Part shown: piece by piece, positions 16,617-27,300 of the stretch | How the letters are laid out: each line of letters opens with the position of its first letter | Numbering within the stretch: the stretch's first letter is position 1 | Source: Lachnoclostridium sp. UBA5725 | GTDB lineage: Bacteria > Bacillota > Clostridia > Lachnospirales > Lachnospiraceae | Length of the DNA: 64,000 nt | Assembly (NCBI GenBank): GCA_002419585.1 | Contig: DIGJ01000002.1 | Location: forward strand, 248,001-312,000 | Direction of reading: 5' to 3' | Made by a program: the position numbers and the translations under genes | Notes under the pieces: model-generated | Database searches by the model: none | Seen by the model: the letters and a program-made list of their open reading frames with translations, nothing else | Told to the model about the DNA's origin: nothing

Positions 16617-19214
16617 GTGGAATGTAATATACCAATTCTTTCTGTGAAGCTGAAGATGCCACAGCCGAGAAAAAACTACATTATCAGGCAGGAACTGTTT
16701 GATCAATTAAAGCGATTAAAAGATTGTAAAGTAACAATTGTAAAAGCCGGTGCAGGTAGTGGAAAAACTACATTGCTGACCAGCTTTATTAAAGAAACAA
16801 AATTGGATAATACAAAGTGGATTACCCTAGATGAAAATGCGAATCAGGCATTTGTCTTTTGGAATTATGTAATCGAGGCAACCAAGGAATTTCTTCAAGA
16901 TTCCAAAGACGACTTGCAGGCTTACTTCGATAGTAATATGCAAAGAGAGAATCTTTGGCAGATTCTCTCTCTTTTTGTAAATAGATTAAATCTTAAAAAG
17001 GAATTTGTACTGGTACTAGATGACTTTCAAATTGTCACAGATGCTTTTCTTATATCAACCATTGATTATTTTATTGAAAATATACCAAGCAATATACATC
17101 TAGTGATGCTGACACGTGAGCTTCCACAAATCTACCTTGGTGAGATTGCAATCGAAGACAATCTAATCATTATAGATGAAGATACGATTCGGTTAACAAA
17201 AGATGAAAGTAGAGACTTTCTTCTAAATACCTTAATGTTAAAAAAAGAAGAAGAACAGATTGCGGCCATGATAGAAGCATCGGAAGGTTGGATAGGAGGA
17301 CTGCAGTTACTGGTTATGGCAGCAAAGACCAGAAATACTCAAACAATTGGAAATTTCAACGTATCAAACCGTGTATTGAATGATTATATTACAAAAGAAA
17401 TTTTTAATTATCTTTCCTCACAAGAGCAAGAGTTTCTAATTGAAACCTCTATATTACGATATTTCAATAAGAAAATTTGTGGAAAATATAAACCAGAGAT
17501 AGTATTTGATTCCATGATGGAATCTATATTACAGAAAAATTTATTTGTGATTAATATTGATGATGCAGAGGGGATTATTTATCGATACCATGCAATTATG
17601 GTGGAATATTTGAATCCTTTATTTGAAAAACAGGAAGATAAGAAGAGAAAACAGTTTCATAATCGTGCGGCTAATATCTATCAGGAATTAGGAGATTATG
17701 AGGAAAGCTTACATCATCTTTTTGTGATTGAGGAATATGAAAAGATTATGAATCTGATACTAAAAATGCCACAGTCTGCGCTCACTTTTTCTTATTTAAT
17801 GAAAGTTCCTATGGAACAAATTTCAAAAAATACGGACTTTGCTTATCAATACTTTTTTTATTACTATGCGAGTGTGGATGAAGAATCCTGTAAAAAAATC
17901 TATCATCGTATTAAGAAAGACTTGAAAGAGGATGAGACATTTGAAGCGTTCAAACGCTCCAATCTGTTTTTTAGTACTGACTGGGATTTTCAAAATACCA
18001 ACATATTATCAATGAAACAAATCACACAATTACCATTGAATTCAATTACAATTGCCTTTCTATTAATAAAGGAGGCATATTTTCTTTATGCAAATGCTAA
18101 ATTTAATGAGGCAATTGAGTATTTAGACTGTGCAGATGAAGTATACAAAAAGACTGGAAATATCTATATCGGTTTTTTTGTATTATCAGAAAAGGCACAG
18201 ATTTATGAAGACATGGGAGAATTATCGTTATGTCTTCGACTATATAAAGAAATGGAGCCAATGATATCACAGGTCCAATCGCTCGCTTGTTCTTATTATA
18301 TTGGCATAGCTGGAGTATATATAAGACAGTTAGAACTCGATAAAGCATTAAAAATGCTTGAAAATACTAAGAAATATATGGCACCTGCTGCTGATAATAT
18401 AGAGAGAGCATATCACTATACCTTAGCAGAATTCTATTATTTAATAGGTGAGGAATCTAAAACAGAAGCGATTATAATGGACGGAATGGGGCAGGAGGCA
18501 TTACATAATATCTATTTTTCAGCAAGGTTATTAAGATATCCAATATACAGAGGGCAGCATAATGAATTATTAAAGCAATTTGCAAATGAGTATGAAGCAC
18601 TGAAAAATCCAATCGAAAATATGGACTGTGCATTGCTTTATGCCAGTATACAATATGAAATTGGTGATAAAGAAAAAGCTCTGTTACTGGTTGAAGAATT
18701 GATTGCAAAAGCAAGAAAGAGTCAAAATAAATTAAAAATTATTGAGGGTGATCTTTTAAAATCACGTATTTTGCTAGAAACTCAAGGGAATAAGAGAGAT
18801 ATTCAAAATCTTTTTATTGAATCCGTTTCGTATGCTGTAGAAGATGCTATTGCACATCCATTCTGGTTTGAGAAAAAGACCTCGGATATTATTTTAAATG
18901 AGTTTAAACCGGAATTAGAAAAAGAGCTTTCCAAAGAAGAAATGGAGTTCGTATCTTATATACTAGCAGCTGATTCTATATATGGCATTCAAGAAAAAAC
19001 AAAATGCAAAAAAGAAAATTGCCAGAATAACTTAACAGAGCGTGAAAAAGAAGTACTGACGGAATTGTCAAAAGGGAGTACAAATATACAGATTGCAGAA
19101 CATCTTTGTGTTTCTTTAGCTACTGTAAAAACGCATATTAACAATATATATGGAAAATTAGGCGTAAACAATCGAGTTGCGGCATTGAATAAAGTAAAAA
19201 AAGAATATAATTAA
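16617..19214 (+). CDS. MalT-like LuxR-family ATP-dependent regulator (first)
   Basis: This is a large signal-transducing transcription activator of the MalT/LAL type. It has an N-terminal STAND-type NTPase (Walker A KAGAGSGKTTLL, Walker B FVLVLDDFQIV), a long helical TPR-like middle, and a C-terminal LuxR helix-turn-helix (LTEREKEVLTELSKGSTN... VKTHINNIYGKLGV). I prefer the GTG at 16617 (AGAGGTG 9 bp upstream; 865 residues); an in-frame ATG at 16593 or TTG at 16566 would add up to 17 residues. It directly follows the ABC-2 exporter genes and may control them. Confidence 0.9.
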   Translation: MECNIPILSVKLKMPQPRKNYIIRQELFDQLKRLKDCKVTIVKAGAGSGKTTLLTSFIKETKLDNTKWITLDENANQAFVFWNYVIEATKEFLQDSKDDLQAYFDSNMQRENLWQILSLFVNRLNLKKEFVLVLDDFQIVTDAFLISTIDYFIENIPSNIHLVMLTRELPQIYLGEIAIEDNLIIIDEDTIRLTKDESRDFLLNTLMLKKEEEQIAAMIEASEGWIGGLQLLVMAAKTRNTQTIGNFNVSNRVLNDYITKEIFNYLSSQEQEFLIETSILRYFNKKICGKYKPEIVFDSMMESILQKNLFVINIDDAEGIIYRYHAIMVEYLNPLFEKQEDKKRKQFHNRAANIYQELGDYEESLHHLFVIEEYEKIMNLILKMPQSALTFSYLMKVPMEQISKNTDFAYQYFFYYYASVDEESCKKIYHRIKKDLKEDETFEAFKRSNLFFSTDWDFQNTNILSMKQITQLPLNSITIAFLLIKEAYFLYANAKFNEAIEYLDCADEVYKKTGNIYIGFFVLSEKAQIYEDMGELSLCLRLYKEMEPMISQVQSLACSYYIGIAGVYIRQLELDKALKMLENTKKYMAPAADNIERAYHYTLAEFYYLIGEESKTEAIIMDGMGQEALHNIYFSARLLRYPIYRGQHNELLKQFANEYEALKNPIENMDCALLYASIQYEIGDKEKALLLVEELIAKARKSQNKLKIIEGDLLKSRILLETQGNKRDIQNLFIESVSYAVEDAIAHPFWFEKKTSDIILNEFKPELEKELSKEEMEFVSYILAADSIYGIQEKTKCKKENCQNNLTEREKEVLTELSKGSTNIQIAEHLCVSLATVKTHINNIYGKLGVNNRVAALNKVKKEYN

Positions 19215-19233
19215 AAAGGGCATTATATGATAA

Positions 19234-19419
19234 AAACTAAAAAATGAATACGTTACACACTACATTGATCCAGATGCACCTGGTGGAAAAGAACACATTG
19301 GTTATATCGTAGATCGTACGGGCTTTGAAGAGTTTAAAAAATGGGCACTTAAGGATGTTGGGCTGCCAGAAAGTGCAAAAGTGTACATCCCTGTTTATTG
19401 GAATGGAATCAAATATTAA
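19234..19419 (+). pseudogene. C-terminal remnant of an unidentified protein
   Basis: An open frame with no start codon encodes about 61 residues with protein-like composition (HYIDPDAPGGKEHIGYIV near its start and a VYIPVYWNGIKY ending) and a stop at 19417. Upstream the frame closes at a TAA at 19231, immediately after the regulator gene. It looks like the tail of a longer gene whose 5' part was lost when the regulator/exporter segment was joined here. I do not recognise the parent family. Confidence 0.5.
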
Positions 19420-19447
19420 GTGATAAATCATAGGAAAGGGTGATTGG

Positions 19448-19675
19448 GTGAATAAAGAGATTGATTTAAGCAAAACTGTATATGAGATAGGTAGTAAATA
19501 TCCTGAAATACTAGCGGTTTTGTATGAACTAGGTTTTCATGATATTGTAAAACCTGGAATGCTAAATACCGCAGGACGATTTATGACAATCCCAAAAGGT
19601 GCTGCTATGAAGAAAATTAATATGGATGATGTGAAAAAGAGCTTAGTGGAAAAAGGATATACAATTCACGAATAA
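19448..19675 (+). CDS. DUF1858 domain protein
   Basis: This 75-residue protein is a stand-alone DUF1858 domain (IDLSKTVYEIGSKYPEIL, then LYELGFHDIVKPGML), a small helical domain found alone or fused to hybrid cluster, DUF438 and nitroreductase-type proteins. A GTG start at 19448 follows a GGGTG stretch. The DUF438 gene begins 13 bp downstream, and this pair recurs together in anaerobes. It probably acts with the DUF438 protein as a ligand- or redox-sensing unit; no catalytic residue is apparent. Confidence 0.88.
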   Translation: MNKEIDLSKTVYEIGSKYPEILAVLYELGFHDIVKPGMLNTAGRFMTIPKGAAMKKINMDDVKKSLVEKGYTIHE

Positions 19676-19688
19676 AAGGAGGCATTTT

Positions 19689-20900
19689 ATGAGCCAGTAC
19701 ATTAATAATCGGGAAATGAGGCAAGAAGCAATCAAGGACATTATAAAAAAACTGCACGAAGGTAAGTCAGTCGAAGAAGTTAAATTACTATTTGAAGAGG
19801 TCTTTCAGGGAGTTTCTGCCTCTGAAATTTCTGCAGCAGAAGCTGCTCTGATTGCAGAAGGTCTTCCAGTAAGTGAAGTACAAAAGCTTTGCGATGTTCA
19901 CGCCGCTGTATTTAAAGGCTCAATCGAAGAAATCCATCAACCCTCCGACCCAACACGGATTCCAGGACATCCTTTGAATCTATTGATGAGAGAGAATCGA
20001 AGGATTGAAGAAATCATCAACAATGAAATACGAACCTGTTTAGATAGCATGGATGAATCAAAAAGTTCGGAAAAACTGTTAGCAGGAATTGAAGCATTAA
20101 TGAGCATTACACTTCACTACCAAAAAAAGGAGAACGTACTTTTCCCATATATGGAGAAGTATGGGATTACGGCTCCACCGAAAGTAATGTGGGGTGTTGA
20201 TGATGAAATCAGAGCTCAAATCAAAGAGGTTAAAGCTCTGCTCCAAGAAAAAAGTGTGGAAAAAGACCTCCTAATTCAAAAAACACAAGACATGTTAGAT
20301 AAAGTAACGGAAATGATTTTCAAGGAAGAAAACATTATGATTCCAATGCTTCTTGAACAGCTAACCGAGGAGGAATGGAAAACGATTTTAGAGGAAAGTG
20401 CGGAAATTGGCTATATGATAGAGCAGATTCCACTCTGGAAATCAAAATCGAATCAACCAGCTGTCAAGCCAAAACAAGAGGTAACGGTTCAGGAAGGATT
20501 GATACGACTTCCGTCTGGTGAATTTAAAATAGACGAACTGACCAGTATATTAAATACCTTACCGTTTGATATCACATTTGTAAACAAAGATGACATGGTA
20601 AAATATTTTTCAGAGGGAAAAGAGCGAGCCTTCCCTCGAACAAGGGCCATCATCGGACGAAATGTTTCAAACTGTCATCCACCAGCAAGTGTTCATATTG
20701 TAGAATCGATCGTAGAAGATTTTAAGAACGGAAAAAAAGACCAGGAAGATTTCTGGATTCAGATGGCAGGAAAATTTATCTTAATTCGCTATTATGCAGT
20801 AAGAGATGATAAGGGTGAATACCTGGGAGTATTGGAAGTTACGCAGGATATAAAGCCAATTCAAGAAATAACGGGTGAAAAGAGGCTGTTATCTGAATAA
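19689..20900 (+). CDS. DUF438 protein with hemerythrin-like and PAS domains
   Basis: The 403-residue product contains an N-terminal DUF438 helical domain (about 10-80), a hemerythrin-like four-helix region (about 95-255) and a C-terminal PAS-like domain (about 280-395). Such proteins are thought to sense oxygen, NO or redox state. The hemerythrin region has PGHPLNLLMRENRRIE where relatives usually have a second His (HP-x-H); here it is Asn, while HYQKKENVLFP and EENIMIPML remain. The metal site may therefore be altered. AAGGAGG lies upstream, and the gene is coupled to the DUF1858 gene. Confidence 0.85.
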   Translation: MSQYINNREMRQEAIKDIIKKLHEGKSVEEVKLLFEEVFQGVSASEISAAEAALIAEGLPVSEVQKLCDVHAAVFKGSIEEIHQPSDPTRIPGHPLNLLMRENRRIEEIINNEIRTCLDSMDESKSSEKLLAGIEALMSITLHYQKKENVLFPYMEKYGITAPPKVMWGVDDEIRAQIKEVKALLQEKSVEKDLLIQKTQDMLDKVTEMIFKEENIMIPMLLEQLTEEEWKTILEESAEIGYMIEQIPLWKSKSNQPAVKPKQEVTVQEGLIRLPSGEFKIDELTSILNTLPFDITFVNKDDMVKYFSEGKERAFPRTRAIIGRNVSNCHPPASVHIVESIVEDFKNGKKDQEDFWIQMAGKFILIRYYAVRDDKGEYLGVLEVTQDIKPIQEITGEKRLLSE

Positions 20901-20913
20901 AATATGATAGTTA

Positions 20914-20952
20914 AAAAGCCGGGGATGCATTCGCATATGCTACCTCGGCTTA
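20914..20952 (+). terminator. Terminator after the DUF438 gene
   Basis: AAAGCCGGGG pairs with CCTCGGCTT across an 18-nt loop that itself contains GCATATGC, followed by TATTCTTC. It overlaps the end of the ferredoxin remnant on the other strand. The rest of the gap to 21202 holds that remnant and the leader of the next regulator. Confidence 0.6.
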
Positions 20953-21084
20953 TTCTTCGTATGCAGGAGCTTCTACACCAGATGGAATGACATCTACATA
21001 AACTTCAGAAACATCATTCTCAGCCATACAAAATACTTTTGGGCAAGTAGCAGCGCATAATCCGCAAGAAATACAATTTGCCAT
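20950..21084 (-). pseudogene. Truncated ferredoxin gene
   Basis: From an in-frame ATG at 21084 the frame encodes 44 residues, CISCGLCAATCPKVF then AENDVSEVYVDVIPSG, nearly identical to the intact ferredoxin at 27851-28039. It lacks that protein's N-terminal residues and its last ~18 residues including the final cluster cysteine (CDNCPVS), so it cannot bind a complete [4Fe-4S] cluster. DNA similarity over about 130 bp is high, showing a fairly recent duplication followed by decay. No good ribosome site precedes it. Confidence 0.8.
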
Positions 21085-21202
21085 GGCTACACAACATTTA
21101 AAGAATATAGCTATAGTTTTATGGAAAATTATGATATATGATATATAATAATGGATAAAAAAGCCAAGTGAGATACCTATAATACGGAGAGGATAAAGAT
21201 TG

Positions 21203-23692
21203 ATGAATACCAAAATTCTAAGACGTGCAAGAATCGAAAAAGAACTAAATATGATATTTGAATATCCATTGACCATTTTATCTGCAACAATGGGCTATGG
21301 AAAAACGACTTCGGTACGTACTTTTTTAGATAATAAAGATTGTGATACGATTTGGATTACACTGCTAGGAAGTGATGGGGATGAATTATTGTTCTGGCAT
21401 AAATTGTCAGAGGCAGTCGGACGCATTTATCCTGAAATAGGTAAGCAGCTTGAGTCGATAGGTTTCCCAATGGATGCAAGGCAAATAGCCCAAGTCGTAG
21501 CGATGATTTCGAAGCTTAAAAGGAAACATCCTACGGCAATCGTCATCGACGATTATCATCTTATGGATGAAAGCAAGCAATTAGGTGCACTTATGGAAGC
21601 AATTACACAAGAAGACATTTCCAATGTACATCTGATATTGGTTTCAAGAACCAGACCAATGTTCAACCATATTAATTTATTTGCAAAAGGCTTGTGCAAT
21701 TATCTGGACACAAAATTTTTGGCATTTACAAAACAAGAAATTAAGGATTATTTAATTCTAATGGGTTATCGTGCTTCGGATAAAGAGATTGCGATGCTAT
21801 TAAGTTATACAAATGGATGGATTTCTGCAATTTATCTGCTTCAATTGGGATTAAAGCAGGGAATCCCGATAACAGAAGTTTCTTATATCACGCAGCTTGT
21901 GGATAAAAATCTCTTTTCATCCTTTGATGAGTCAACAAAACAGGCTCTGCTTCGATTGTCTGTTCTGGACTGTTTTACCTTGCAGCAGGCATCTAAAATA
22001 CTAGACTACTCGAATGTTTTAGAAATGATTGAGCAGCTCATGGAACAAAATGCATTCATTGAGTACGATCGTCGCACAGGAGTGTACAAACTACATAATG
22101 TTTTATTGGATTTTTTGCGGGAGCGGTACGTGGATGAGCTTGATAAGCAACGGATTTGCCATCTTGTGGGGGAATGGTTCCTTGAGGAAGAAGACTTTGT
22201 TCGTGCTATCGAATATTATCATAGGGCTGGGAAAATCGAGGAATTGTTAGGTCACATGAACTGGGAAAAATATATGAAAAGCGGGTATCTTGGCGTTAAA
22301 ATGATGTATGTCATCTTTCGGGAAATGCCGACGCAGTGGTATATCGAATATCCGCTCCCACTGCTTCACTTTGCCCTTTGCTTTGCAATTAGTAAAGATA
22401 AAAACTTAGTAAATGGAGCAAATCAAATCGTCGAAGTCTTAGAACCATATTATGAAACTGCGGCTGAGATACCGCTACAAATACGGAAACGCGTGCTTGG
22501 TGAAATTGAGATTGTTAAGATCTTTTTGATGGTGAATAACGCTGAAAAAATGGTAGAGCTATCAATCAAATCCTATGAATATCTAGATGGGGATGTATCC
22601 TATATGGTGTATCGGTATGACGCATTTACCTTTGGGGTACCATATTTTTTATATAGTTATTATCGTGAAGCGGGAAAACTAAAGGAAACGCTGGATTGTT
22701 TGACTTCGGGATTTCCACCAAAAGTATTCGATGGTAGTGGGATGGGGTGTGGTATTGTAGCACAGGCGGAGTATGCATTGGAAACAGGGGATTTTGATCA
22801 GGTAGATGCTTTGGTAGATAAATCTATTTACAAGGCAAGAACCATGGAGCAGGTCAGTATCGAAATATGTGCTAATTTTGCGAGAATGCGTTATTACCTT
22901 GTAAAAGGTGAGATTGCGAAAGCAAAGGAACTTTTGCTGACAACACGAAACTATCTGATAGATCCGACAAAAAAAGTAAATTCATTAACACAGGTAATTT
23001 ACAACAGCGCATTAGATATGTGTGAAGGGTATATGTATGGATGTCTCAATCAAGCTGCTTTGATACCCAAATGGCTTGCAACAGGTAATATTGGTGCAAG
23101 AGAGCTTATGATGCGTGGTTTGGCATTTCCTTATGTCATATATGGAAAAGCACTCATGCTTCAAAAGAATTGGACACAGCTTGAAATATTGAGTGATACT
23201 TTTGAGGAAGAATTTCTGGTGTTTCACAATCAGCTTGGACTGCTTCATCATTCGATTTACCAAGCAACCGCAAAGTACCATCTGTATGGGATAAAAGCAG
23301 GGATGGACCTTATGTTAGTCGCTCTCAAAGAGGCACGGGCGGATGGTATTGTACTACCTTTTGCAGAACATGCAGACTTTGTAATGCCAATGCTTTATGA
23401 ATTAAAAGCAAGCAATGCCATGGAAGCCTCTTATTTAGACAAGGTGATAGCACTATGTGAGCAATATCGTAAAACGATCAAACAGATACCGTCTGAGGAT
23501 ATTACCCTCACGGAACGAGAAAAACAGGTACTTCAGTATTTATCTCATGGTCTTTCCCAGCGTGAGATAGCAAATGAACTGTATGTTTCCGTATCCACGG
23601 CAAAAAAGCATATGGAAAATATCTACCGAAAGCTGAATGTAAAGAACAAAATCAGTGCTTTGCAAAGAGCGAAAGAACATAATCTGATATAA
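21203..23692 (+). CDS. MalT-like LuxR-family ATP-dependent regulator (second)
   Basis: This second large LAL-type activator has 829 residues. It has an N-terminal NTPase (Walker A ATMGYGKTTSVR near 30, Walker B AIVIDDYHLM near 112), a long TPR-like helical sensor region, and a C-terminal LuxR domain (LTEREKQVLQYLSHGLSQ ... AKKHMENIYRKLNV). The ATG at 21203 has GGAGAGG about 10 bp upstream. It is only distantly similar to the regulator at 16617. A terminator follows, then genes for a DUF2442 protein and a large surface protein, which are candidate targets. Confidence 0.9.
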   Translation: MNTKILRRARIEKELNMIFEYPLTILSATMGYGKTTSVRTFLDNKDCDTIWITLLGSDGDELLFWHKLSEAVGRIYPEIGKQLESIGFPMDARQIAQVVAMISKLKRKHPTAIVIDDYHLMDESKQLGALMEAITQEDISNVHLILVSRTRPMFNHINLFAKGLCNYLDTKFLAFTKQEIKDYLILMGYRASDKEIAMLLSYTNGWISAIYLLQLGLKQGIPITEVSYITQLVDKNLFSSFDESTKQALLRLSVLDCFTLQQASKILDYSNVLEMIEQLMEQNAFIEYDRRTGVYKLHNVLLDFLRERYVDELDKQRICHLVGEWFLEEEDFVRAIEYYHRAGKIEELLGHMNWEKYMKSGYLGVKMMYVIFREMPTQWYIEYPLPLLHFALCFAISKDKNLVNGANQIVEVLEPYYETAAEIPLQIRKRVLGEIEIVKIFLMVNNAEKMVELSIKSYEYLDGDVSYMVYRYDAFTFGVPYFLYSYYREAGKLKETLDCLTSGFPPKVFDGSGMGCGIVAQAEYALETGDFDQVDALVDKSIYKARTMEQVSIEICANFARMRYYLVKGEIAKAKELLLTTRNYLIDPTKKVNSLTQVIYNSALDMCEGYMYGCLNQAALIPKWLATGNIGARELMMRGLAFPYVIYGKALMLQKNWTQLEILSDTFEEEFLVFHNQLGLLHHSIYQATAKYHLYGIKAGMDLMLVALKEARADGIVLPFAEHADFVMPMLYELKASNAMEASYLDKVIALCEQYRKTIKQIPSEDITLTEREKQVLQYLSHGLSQREIANELYVSVSTAKKHMENIYRKLNVKNKISALQRAKEHNLI

Positions 23693-23726
23693 AATTAGCC
23701 ATTTGGCTAATAGTATTAAAATAAAA

Positions 23727-23760
23727 AATTCCCTATACTTAAGTGTAGGGAATTTTTTAT
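23727..23760 (+). terminator. Terminator after the second MalT-like regulator
   Basis: AATTCCCTATACT (23727-23739) pairs with AGTGTAGGGAATT (23742-23754), followed by a T run. The GGAGGTG of the next gene starts right after, so the next gene is read through this hairpin or from a promoter hidden upstream of it. Confidence 0.8.
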
Positions 23761-23772
23761 GGAGGTGAAGAT

Positions 23773-24258
23773 GTGTCAACCAAAATACAATATGCCATCG
23801 CAAGAGAAGATTATACCTTGGAGTTAGTTATGGAAAATGGCAACCGTTTGATCTGCAATATGAAACCCTATCTTCATACCATACAATTTTGTCCGCTGCA
23901 GGATAAATTGGTATGGGAGACGATGGAAGTTTTGGATACCTGTCTTAGGTGGCAGGGAAGGCAAATCGTAGAACTATCCGTAGATCGGATGTTGGATTTG
24001 TTTAAAGATGAGGACTCGCAGAAGAAGGCAGGCATCAAAGAAGCTACCACACAGGGAAAATGGCTGCTGCACATTGAATTAATCAACGGGAATCAGATGG
24101 ATATGGATGTAAAAGAATTACTGGAATATCCGATGTTTATGCCACTTTTAGAAAAGGGGCTTTGGAACACCCTGCAAGCAAAAAAACATTCGATTTGCTG
24201 GAAGAACAAGGATGTTTGCTTTGAACTATCGGTTCAAATGTTACTAAATTATTTTTAG
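23773..24258 (+). CDS. Tandem DUF2442 protein
   Basis: This 161-residue protein, starting at a GTG with GGAGGTG upstream, is built from two copies of a DUF2442-like unit: DYTLELVMENGNRLICNMKP ... WQGRQIVELSVDRML, then KWLLHIELINGNQMDMDVKE ... WKNKDVCFELSVQMLL. DUF2442 proteins are small, often single-domain and of unknown function, sometimes next to toxin-antitoxin-like genes. Two fused copies are less usual. No partner gene of the toxin type is adjacent; it lies between a regulator and a surface protein. Confidence 0.75.
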   Translation: MSTKIQYAIAREDYTLELVMENGNRLICNMKPYLHTIQFCPLQDKLVWETMEVLDTCLRWQGRQIVELSVDRMLDLFKDEDSQKKAGIKEATTQGKWLLHIELINGNQMDMDVKELLEYPMFMPLLEKGLWNTLQAKKHSICWKNKDVCFELSVQMLLNYF

Positions 24259-24352
24259 TATTATAAGAACAGGATAACGATATGGAGGTGAAACAATAAG
24301 CGATTAAAATTAAATAAAGAAAAACAACGAAATGTATACAAGGAGGATAAGT

Positions 24353-27300
24353 ATGATTCAAACAAATAGGAAAAAAAGTATTGCGATTCTTTTGTGTCTG
24401 ACCCTGCTAATGTCATGCGTACCAAATGGATTTATCGGACAGACAACGATAGCCAGTGCGGCTAAGGAAGAGCTTCTTTCAGATGCGATAACCCTTGATA
24501 TCTCGCAAGGAAAGATTGAAATTACAGCAACAGGTTATATTACATCTGGAACAAGCATAGAGGTGCCATATACAGGAAATTACATCATTACAGGGACTAC
24601 AACAGGAAGTAATAATTATATTAAAATAAGTGGGCAGCCACAGAATGCTCAGATTATGTTAAATGATTTAAACATGGTTCAAGATGGACCGTCTCCAATC
24701 ATGATTGAGACAAAAGCAAACCTTATCATCGGTCCAGATGGCTTAAACCTTTGTAATTCAAGTCCTTGCATACTGCTTGAAAAGAATGCTTCACTTAGCG
24801 TAACTGGTACGGGAAGTTTTACCCTTACTACACAAAATGTGCCGGCAATCTATTATCAAGCAGACAGTTTTCTTTCGATTGGAATTTTGGGAAATATTAA
24901 CATCGAAGGTGGCGTTTCTGGATATGGGGATTTGATGCTTAACTCAATTGATGAAAGTGTAAAAGTAACGACTAAGGATATGATATCCGTGAATGGAAAT
25001 AATATTTCAATCGCGGCAAAAAAATCCATCGATATAACGTCAGAAGAATCTGTTGCGATCAACGCATCAGGTAATATAACGATAAAATCGCAGGAAGATT
25101 CGATTGCTCTATCAAGTCAGGGGGAACATACTCCAACAGTCGCTATGAATAAGTTGGGATGTAAAGTTGACCTCAGTGCACAAAAAGATATTACGATGAG
25201 AAGCAAAGCTTCATTAATAAATACGTATTACGAAAATGAAGTAACACTAACCTCTAACAATGGAAGTATTACACTTGACAGCATGATAAAAATACCAAGT
25301 CTTTCGGGAAACATATCCGTAACGGCTCCAAACGGAGCGGTAAGTATATTAAATGCTTCACCGCAAAAAGGTGCACCAATCGTTAATGGAGTACTATCGG
25401 TTACAAAAGGAACAATCTGTAATCTAAGCGGAGGGATTTTTAATATGACCTATGCAGAGGATGGTACGATTGACCGTGTGCTTGCAACCTATAAGGAGCC
25501 GCTGGATTTCGTTGGGGATACAGAGGAGGCAAATCAGAAAAAAGCAGTTGGATATACATGGGATCAGGAGAAACACATACTAACACTTAGAAATTTAACC
25601 CTCCAATCCGAAGAAAAAGAAGGAATTATTCTACCGAAGGATACGAAGGTAGTTCTCGAGGGAACGAATCAGATCGAAATAACAAAGGATTTAAAAACAG
25701 ATAAATCATATGGGATTCGAGGAAGTGGTACGTTAAATCTTTCGGGAGAAGGAACTCTTAAAATCATTACCAACAAGGATTCGTGTATTTTTAGTGATGC
25801 AGTTCAGATTGAAAATGCGACCCTCAATCTTTCAGGGAAGAATGGTGTTATTGCTCAAAATGGAGATATTACGATTGAAAATGGAACGGTAACCGCAAAT
25901 GTAGAAAATAATGGTATTGTCTCAGAAAAAGGGAATCTTTTGGTTAAAGGTGGAGCAATCAATATACCAAAATGCAAATTTGGATTAGCTGTAAAAGAGG
26001 GCGACTTGTCTATCGATGGAGGCGTGGTAACGATTAAGGCTACAAATATTGGACTTGCTGCAAATGGAAATATTACAACCAGTGCAGATTCAATGGATAT
26101 CTTTGGAGAAGAATTTGGAATTGCAATCGAGCTTAAGAGTTTCGAAAATCAAAAAGGAAAGTTACGTTTTATAAATGGAATCAGTGTAATAGAAGGCAAG
26201 AAAGCAGCAGTACTTGTTCTTAAAGCAAGTGAAAATAAAACGGATTTGATTCCGCAACAAATCGAGATCAATACAGAAGTACTCGCCGTATCAGGTGGTG
26301 CCTTGTCTGTGAGTGAACCGATAAAAGTAGAAGTAAATAAAGACTTTGTTGTATATGCTGTAATTTATGCATTCAGTAACGCAAAAGATGGTGTTATGAA
26401 ATTTGATTCTAAGACGGCAACCAGTGAAGGTATAGCTACAAAGATTAGCATAGAAAAACGGAACGGAAATGAAACAGGTGGAGGTAGCGGAATCAATCCA
26501 AACATAACATCAGTACCAACGACAATCGAAAACAAGGATGGTACGACGACGACCGTAACCAAGACAACGACTGAAAAAAATGATGGAAGCGTAGTCGTAA
26601 AAGAAGTTGCTGTGAATAAAGATAAGAACAAGCAGACGATTAAGACATCAGAGATGGTAACAGTAAAAGCAAAGGATGGAAGTGTGGTCACCACCAAAAT
26701 TGAACAAAATGAAAAAGGTAGGGTGATTTCGAGTACAGTAACAGTATCGGTAAAAGAAGTGGAGTCTGTGGTTCGAGAAGGTGTGGCTAAAATTGGGGTA
26801 ACTGTTTCGGATGCTTTGATTCGTAGCGCTTTTAATGCAACCGATCAAAAGATGGACCTGACCGTATTCATTCCAAGCGAAGAAATCAAGAAACAGCTGT
26901 CCGACAAATCTGTGAAAGAAGGAGAGATTGTCCTCAATTTGCCAGAAAGCGTGATGGAAAAAGCTAAGGTTAATCTAGATGCCATCCAGTTACCAAAAGA
27001 AGTGCTAGATGCCGCAAAAGAGGAAGGGAAGTCGATAAAGGTAAGTGTAAAAACTGCAGATGGAAAAGATAATGCATGGAGCTTTGACGAAGATCGACTC
27101 AAAAAATCGACACGTCCGATTAAGGATATCAATCTTTTACTCAAAACTGCAAATGCAGATAAACTTGGAAAAACCAAAGCAGGGGTGCTAAAAGGCATGG
27201 CCATAGATTTTAAACAAGAGGGACTGCTCCCAGCGACAGCAACGGTTACTATGAATGCATTGGCGGAGTCAGACAAGACCGGAATTAAGGCAGGAAGCAA

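Noticed and set aside
20950..21276. 108-codon minus-strand frame read as one membrane-ferredoxin fusion
   Set aside because: Only the last 44 codons resemble ferredoxin; the upstream part is the antisense of the regulator start and leader, so I keep only the truncated ferredoxin.
26365..27300. Minus-strand frames of 110 and 151 codons opposite the surface protein gene
   Set aside because: They are valine/serine-rich shadows of the repetitive surface protein sequence.
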